From assembly GCF_000176155.1 (NCBI RefSeq), contig NZ_ACZO01000006.1, positions 1,736,001 to 1,800,000 on the forward strand: DNA of 64,000 nt, in the 5' to 3' direction. Shown piece after piece: positions 59,907 through 64,000 of the stretch; the stretch's first letter is position 1, and every line of letters starts with the position of its first letter. A model generated the notes under the pieces. The model did no database searches, was not told where the DNA came from, and saw only the letters and a program-made list of their open reading frames with translations. The DNA comes from Vibrio metschnikovii CIP 69.14 (GTDB lineage: Bacteria > Pseudomonadota > Gammaproteobacteria > Enterobacterales > Vibrionaceae). Position numbers and translations under genes: made by a program.

Positions 59907-60344
59907 ATGTATAAACATATCTTAGTCCCCGTCGATTTAAATGAACAAGGCTTTGCTGATAAAGCCGCACAAAGTGCGGTATGGCAAGCAAGACACAGTG
60001 GTGCTCAACTGCATCTTTTAACGGTACTGCCGGGTATTCACATGTCGATGGTCGCAACTTATTTCCCGCGTGACGCTGCCAATAAAATGAAACAAGACGT
60101 TGGGCAACGTTTACAAGCGTTTGCTCAGCAGTATCTGCCAGAGGACATTCACTATCAGTTGCATGTCGCTGAAGGAAAGCCCTATACGACCATTCTGGAG
60201 TATGCAGCCAAGCTCAAGGCAGAGTTAATTATTATGCCCAGCCATAAACGCTCACGAATGGACAAAGTGATGCTCGGTTCGGTAGCCAGCAAGGTCGTCG
60301 AGAACGCCCCCATCCCCGTTTTAGTCATCAAACCGCAAGGTTAA
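59907..60344 (+). CDS. Universal stress protein UspA-family protein
   Basis: A 145-residue single-domain Usp. MYKHILVPVDLNEQGFADKA starts the alpha/beta fold; the C-terminal ATP-binding loop reads MPSHKRSRMDKVMLGSVASKVVENAPIPVLVIKP, with the G-2x-G-9x-G(S/T)-like pattern altered at its first Gly. Association with TAXI-TRAP genes is common and may tune transport. The internal ATG at 59907 is chosen; the longer frame overlaps the permease gene out of phase. Confidence 0.9.
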   Translation: MYKHILVPVDLNEQGFADKAAQSAVWQARHSGAQLHLLTVLPGIHMSMVATYFPRDAANKMKQDVGQRLQAFAQQYLPEDIHYQLHVAEGKPYTTILEYAAKLKAELIIMPSHKRSRMDKVMLGSVASKVVENAPIPVLVIKPQG

Positions 60345-60462
60345 TTAGCAAACGGAAGGTTCATCGATTTTACCGATGAGATTAATTGTTCGATTCTCCT
60401 TTTCTTTTTGAGAATAATTATCAATAATGTTTACATCAAAAAGAAATAGGTGGGACCGGATC

Positions 60463-60864
60463 ATGAAAAAAACACTCAGCTTCGCTGCTATTCACTTTAC
60501 CATCGCTTTTACTATCGCTTATCTACTGACAGGCGATATCATTCTCGGTAGTTTAATCGCTATGCTGGAACCGATGGTCAATACTGTCGCTTTTTATTTC
60601 CATGAACGGGTATGGACTCAGCATCCAGCACTGCAACGTTACGCGGGCAAGACTCGGATAAAAACCGCCAGCTTCGCCGTCATCCACTTTAGCGTTGCTT
60701 TTGGTATTGCTTATTTACTCACTGGAAGTTGGTTAATTGGCGGCATCATGGCGATGATTGAACCCAGCTTTAATACCTGTGCTTACTACTTTCATGAAAA
60801 AGTATGGCAAAGTTTGCATCCACAGAAAAAAGGCACCGACAAACACTTTGGCTGTGCACACTAG
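60463..60864 (+). CDS. Tandem DUF2061 membrane protein
   Basis: A 133-residue protein made of two similar units of about 65 residues: KKTLSFAAIHFTIAFTIAYLLTGDIILGS...FYFHERVW and IKTASFAVIHFSVAFGIAYLLTGSWLIGG...YYFHEKVW. Each has two membrane helices and a conserved His-Glu near its end. Function unknown. The ATG at 60463 is taken because the repeat unit begins there. Same direction as the TRAP/Usp genes, 118 bases after them. Confidence 0.85.
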   Translation: MKKTLSFAAIHFTIAFTIAYLLTGDIILGSLIAMLEPMVNTVAFYFHERVWTQHPALQRYAGKTRIKTASFAVIHFSVAFGIAYLLTGSWLIGGIMAMIEPSFNTCAYYFHEKVWQSLHPQKKGTDKHFGCAH

Positions 60865-60901
60865 GTAAGATGAGCCAAAATGATCGGATCCACCCGCCGC
60901 G

Positions 60902-61699
60902 TTATAACGGAAAATGAGTGACACATAAAGTGTCACTCAATGCGAGTTTAACCGAGGCTTGTTGTCCGTCTAACTCAACATCAATCGTATAAAGATCTTC
61001 AGGATTCGGTTTTTCTGCGTCGTAATAGCGAGGCGCATCGACTTGGAAAATAGCCGTCACATGATCACTGCGTACATCTATCGGTAAATGGTAAGTCATA
61101 CCATCAAAACGAACCGCAGCAGATACTAAACCACTCGCGTAGGTGGTGAAGTAAAGATTCACTAACAGCTCACAGCCACCACCATGATGCCAGATTTGCT
61201 CTGTCGTCAGATGTTCAAGACGTAAGTGAGAAATAGCCTGTAAATAAGGCGCTCGCCAAATCCCCATCCTCGAGTCGTATGCGACTCGCTTTTCTTCACC
61301 AAGCGGACAAATTGGCTCTTCAATCAACCAATCGTCTTCCTGATTTAAGAATAAAATTTCAAACCGATTTCGACCTAACTTAAGCAGCAAGCGGATCTCT
61401 TTTTTATAACGATGTTGCGTCCCATCACAATCAAAAATAGCGGCACCATTAAGACGCACTTCGGCTGGATAATCGATGCCTTCTATCACGACATCAATAG
61501 CAGCAAACGCTAAGAGATGGTCATCGACTTCAATATCATGCATTAAATGCCATTCTTGCTGCGCGAGATCATGCTCGGCCAATTCACTTGGCAAGGCGCA
61601 ACTGAATGGATTGGGAAAATAAAGATCAACTTGAGGAATGGATACGTCTGTCAGAGGCGAAAGCTGCCATGGACCAGAGAGAGAAAGCTGCATTGTCAT
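60902..61699 (-). CDS. Glycoside hydrolase family 2-like sugar-binding-domain protein without catalytic barrel
   Basis: A 265-residue protein whose first ~170 residues resemble the N-terminal jelly-roll of GH2 beta-mannosidases: LSLSGPWQLSPLTD at the start, HDIEVDDHLLAFAAIDVVIEGIDYPAEVRLNG, FDCDGTQHRYKKEIR and MGIWRAPYLQAI. The following part looks like the immunoglobulin-like domain. The catalytic TIM barrel is absent and there is no signal peptide, so enzyme activity is doubtful. Conserved in vibrios next to rraB as I recall. Second ATG (61693) is an alternative start. Confidence 0.65.
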   Translation of the reverse strand: MTMQLSLSGPWQLSPLTDVSIPQVDLYFPNPFSCALPSELAEHDLAQQEWHLMHDIEVDDHLLAFAAIDVVIEGIDYPAEVRLNGAAIFDCDGTQHRYKKEIRLLLKLGRNRFEILFLNQEDDWLIEEPICPLGEEKRVAYDSRMGIWRAPYLQAISHLRLEHLTTEQIWHHGGGCELLVNLYFTTYASGLVSAAVRFDGMTYHLPIDVRSDHVTAIFQVDAPRYYDAEKPNPEDLYTIDVELDGQQASVKLALSDTLCVTHFPL

Positions 61700-61744
61700 T
61701 GATTATCTTGAGCAAATTTATCTCATATATACCTGAGCGGGATC

Positions 61745-61772
61745 AAAAATACCAGCCGGCTGACTGGTATTT
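61745..61772 (-). terminator. Rho-independent terminator of rraB
   Basis: On the minus strand AAATACCAG / CTGGTATTT with an 8-base loop continues into TTTTTGAT. It lies about 60 bases after the rraB stop. Confidence 0.88.
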
Positions 61773-61832
61773 ACTGTGACAAATTAATTGCTCACTGTGG
61801 CCGCGTTAATCGATAACGGCAACCACTGAAGG

Positions 61833-62255
61833 TTAGGCTTGCTCTTCGTCTTCGTCATCTTCTTCTGGATAAAGGGCATCTTCACCTTCGTAATACGTGC
61901 CCCACCCATCGTAGATAACATCAAACTTTTCAGCTAACTCGACCAATTTTGCGACTTGCTGATCGATCGCTTGCGGGTCCAAAACCGATTGCATCGTCGC
62001 ATCAAAACAGAACAGTTTATGACCATCTTCATCTTCAGTCTCTTCCGCTTCCAATACTTCAAAACCCAGTTTGAAAGCTTCAACGGCCGCTTTCTCTAAA
62101 ATTTCAAAATCTTCAGCAAACAAGTGATGCTCGATATCGTACAAGGCTTCTGGATCACTGCCGTCGTCGAGTAGTGCTTGGATAATATCGCGAGTCTCTT
62201 CTTTTTGCATTTCGATAAAGGCTTCAACAGAGAGATATTCATCTTCATGAGACAT
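61833..62255 (-). CDS. rraB: RraB, regulator of ribonuclease E activity B
   Basis: A 140-residue acidic protein that binds RNase E and changes its cleavage pattern. Motifs shared with E. coli Rra[64 protein letters not shown] and an acidic tail ([11 protein letters not shown]). The ATG at 62255 has GGAG 8 bases upstream; 11 residues of the longer frame are not conserved. Confidence 0.93.
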   Translation of the reverse strand: MSHEDEYLSVEAFIEMQKEETRDIIQALLDDGSDPEALYDIEHHLFAEDFEILEKAAVEAFKLGFEVLEAEETEDEDGHKLFCFDATMQSVLDPQAIDQQVAKLVELAEKFDVIYDGWGTYYEGEDALYPEEDDEDEEQA

Positions 62256-62333
62256 AATGGTGACTCCAGAGTTTATAAACAGGCTCAAAAATTAGCGCGA
62301 AATATCGCACGGATCGTCAATAATTACTACCGA

Positions 62334-62370
62334 GAAAAGCCGCTTTACACTAACTTCTCGTGTAAGCGGC
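62334..62370 (-). terminator. Terminator of tldD
   Basis: On the minus strand GCCGCTTACAC / GTGTAAAGCGGC (one bulged base) is followed by CTTTTCTC. It begins 18 bases after the tldD stop. Confidence 0.82.
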
Positions 62371-62387
62371 CGATTTTATTCCGTCAA

Positions 62388-63834
62388 TTATTCTGTCCCA
62401 CCCACAGTTAACGCATCCAACTTCAACGTTGGTTGGCCAACACCGACCGGAACACTTTGTCCCGCTTTACCACAGACACCAACACCGCGATCAATACTCA
62501 GATCATTACCGACCATTGAGACTTGCTGCATCGCTTCAATGCCAGAGCCAATTAATGTCGCTCCCTTGATAGGGCGTGTCACTTTACCATTTTCAATCAA
62601 ATACGCCTCTGAGGCCGAGAAAACAAATTTTCCAGAAGTAATATCCACTTGCCCCCCCCCCAAAATTAGGCGCGTAAATCCCTTTCTTAACACTGGCAAT
62701 GATCTCTTCTGGAGTATGCTCGCCGGGTAACATATAGGTATTGGTCATGCGAGGCATCGGCAAATGAGCATAGGATTCACGACGACCATTTCCCGTTGGG
62801 GCAACGCCCATTAAATGCGCATTGTGCTTATCTTGCATGTAACCTTTAAGCACACCTTTTTCAATCAGCACATTGTATTGACCGTGGACCCCTTCATCAT
62901 CGACATTCAATGAACCACGTAAATCCTTTAACGTTCCATCATCGACAATCGTGCACAGCTTAGAGGTCACTTGCTGACCGATTTTTCCAGAGAAAACAGA
63001 AGACCCTTTACGATTGAAATCACCTTCCAAGCCATGCCCTACCGCTTCATGCAATAAGACACCAGGCCATCCAGAACCCAATACTACTGGCATGGTACCC
63101 GCAGGAGCTGCCACCGCTTCTAAATTCACCAACGCTTGGCGAATCGCTTCATCGGCGTAGGCAAAAGCAATTTTTTGGCCATTTTCTTCATTTAAAAAGT
63201 AATCATAATTAAATCGGCCGCCGCCTCCTGCGCTGCCGCGCTCACGACGATCGCCTTTTTTAGCCAACACGGAGATCGATAAACGCACCAACGGACGAAT
63301 ATCACCAGCATAAGTCCCATCAGTTGCCGCAACCAGCATCTGTTCATGAACCCCACTCAGGCTCACCGAGACTTCTTGAATCAAAGGCTCTTTGGTTCGA
63401 ATATAAGCATCGAGCTGTTGTAGTAGCTCAGTTTTTTTCTGTTTTTGCCAATTCTCTAATGGGTTATCCGCCGCATAATATGCTTGGTTATCACTGCGTC
63501 GAAACGCCTGAACCTGACCATTTTTGGCTTGAGTCGCAATGCCTCGTGCGGCAATCGCACTTTGCTTTAATCCATCAAGCTGAATTTGATCCGAGTAAGC
63601 AAAACCGGTTTTTTCACCGCTGATCGCCCGTACACCAACCCCACAGTCGATATTAAATGAACCATCTTTAATAATGCTATCTTCTAAAACCAGCGATTCA
63701 TGCCAACTCGATTGAAAATAGAGATCAGCATAATCAATATCGCGAGTCATGATACTGGCTAGCGTGTCAGCAATATCCTGTTCAGTCAGGCCGGTTGGGG
63801 CGAGTAACGCTTGTTCAATACGGGTAATACTCAT
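62388..63834 (-). pseudogene. tldD: tldD metalloprotease subunit, interrupted by a one-base frameshift
   Basis: TldD, with TldE/PmbA, forms a zinc protease that matures antibacterial peptides and degrades unfolded peptides. The N-terminal part (63834 down to about 62653) contains the catalytic [12 protein letters not shown]; the C-terminal part resumes [24 protein letters not shown] in another frame and ends [10 protein letters not shown]. Both halves are well conserved, together about 481 residues. The break is a run of ten G (minus strand); nine would restore NFGGGQVDI. Either a real slippage mutation or a sequencing error in the run. As read, the first frame yields 413 residues. Confidence 0.85.
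62652..62661. repeat. Homopolymer run C10 (G10 in the tldD coding strand)
   Basis: Ten consecutive C residues encode the glycine stretch of TldD on the minus strand. A nine-base run would be in frame, so this tract is the site of the frameshift. Confidence 0.97.
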
Positions 63835-64000
63835 AGCGGATTCTTTTTCTCTATAAATTGATGATGAAAACGTGTGTGCTCAAGCACGGGCATGTTTTGA
63901 CGAATAGTTTGCAGCGAGCGTAAATCAATATCGACCAAGAGATTATCGGCTTCACAACCGAGAGCGGCAGTGATCTCTCCCCAAGGGTTGATCACCATCG
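63831..64000 (-). CDS. Carbon-nitrogen hydrolase (nitrilase superfamily), C-terminal part only
   Basis: The last 56 codons of a gene that continues beyond the right edge. [15 protein letters not shown]...[23 protein letters not shown] is the typical end of an omega-amidase/Nit-type nitrilase, where the DPWG-like motif follows the active-site region. Its TGA overlaps the tldD ATG (ATGA), so the two are translationally coupled. Catalytic Glu, Lys and Cys lie outside the window. Confidence 0.85.
   Translation of the reverse strand, partial: MVINPWGEITAALGCEADNLLVDIDLRSLQTIRQNMPVLEHTRFHHQFIEKKNPL

Overview
The window is a stretch of a gammaproteobacterial main chromosome, almost certainly from a Vibrio species. 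The best evidence is the irgA/irgB pair (an iron-regulated TonB receptor with its own LysR activator), the run glmS - DeoR regulator - pykF - yggE - argP - argO - mscS - fbaA - pgk - epd - irgA/irgB - tkt - metK, and the later run pilT/pilU - yggS - proC - yggT - yggU - rdgB - hemW - glsA - trmB - mutY - yggX - mltC - tRNAs - djlA - lptD. From memory this order matches Vibrio cholerae chromosome I; no database comparison was made. Two ERIC-type intergenic repeats fit the same group.

Layout. 1-648 is the tnsA-side end of a Tn7-like transposon inserted just downstream of glmS. It holds the first 176 codons of tnsA, a perfect hairpin, three abutting TnsB-type sites and the TGT/ACA tip, followed by a candidate 5-bp target duplication; the rest of the element lies to the left, outside the window. 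674-5193 holds glmS, a DeoR-family regulator and pykF. 5300-10698 holds a membrane PAS-GGDEF cyclase, yggE, argP/argO and mscS. 10912-14480 is the glycolytic and vitamin B6 cluster epd-pgk-fbaA. 14604-17604 is irgA/irgB with a Fur box. 17679-21272 is tkt and metK with a MetJ operator. 21366-25745 holds sprT, endA, rsmE, gshB, yqgE and ruvX. 25748-27902 encodes the twitching ATPases PilT and PilU. 27929-36985 is a housekeeping run (B6 homeostasis, proline, nucleotide clean-up, haem, glutaminase, tRNA and DNA repair, murein). 37094-38406 is a double tRNA array with nine genes (Phe, Thr, Asn). 38541-46498 is djlA and the lptD-surA-pdxA-rsmA-apaG-apaH outer-membrane and stress operon. 46502-51611 holds folA, the split exporter yjjP/yjjB, obgE, rpmA-rplU and ispB. 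51701-55547 holds a basic amino-acid antiporter, mdh and argR. 55927-60864 is a TAXI-type TRAP transporter with UspA and DUF2061 genes. 60902-64000 holds a glycosidase-like sugar-binding protein, rraB, a frameshifted tldD and the end of a nitrilase gene.

Most of the window is conserved core. The accessory part is the Tn7-like end at the left edge: glmS-adjacent Tn7-family elements usually carry cargo, and that cargo would lie beyond base 1. Other points worth attention are the G10 frameshift in tldD, operator-like repeats shared by glmS and its neighbouring regulator, PurR-like palindromes before fbaA and metK, an ARG-box-like site upstream of the antiporter, the duplicated tRNA array, the ERIC elements and the orphan GH2-like module.

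Many starts were moved from the longest open frame to an internal start that has a better ribosome-binding site or matches the family N terminus; each case is noted.
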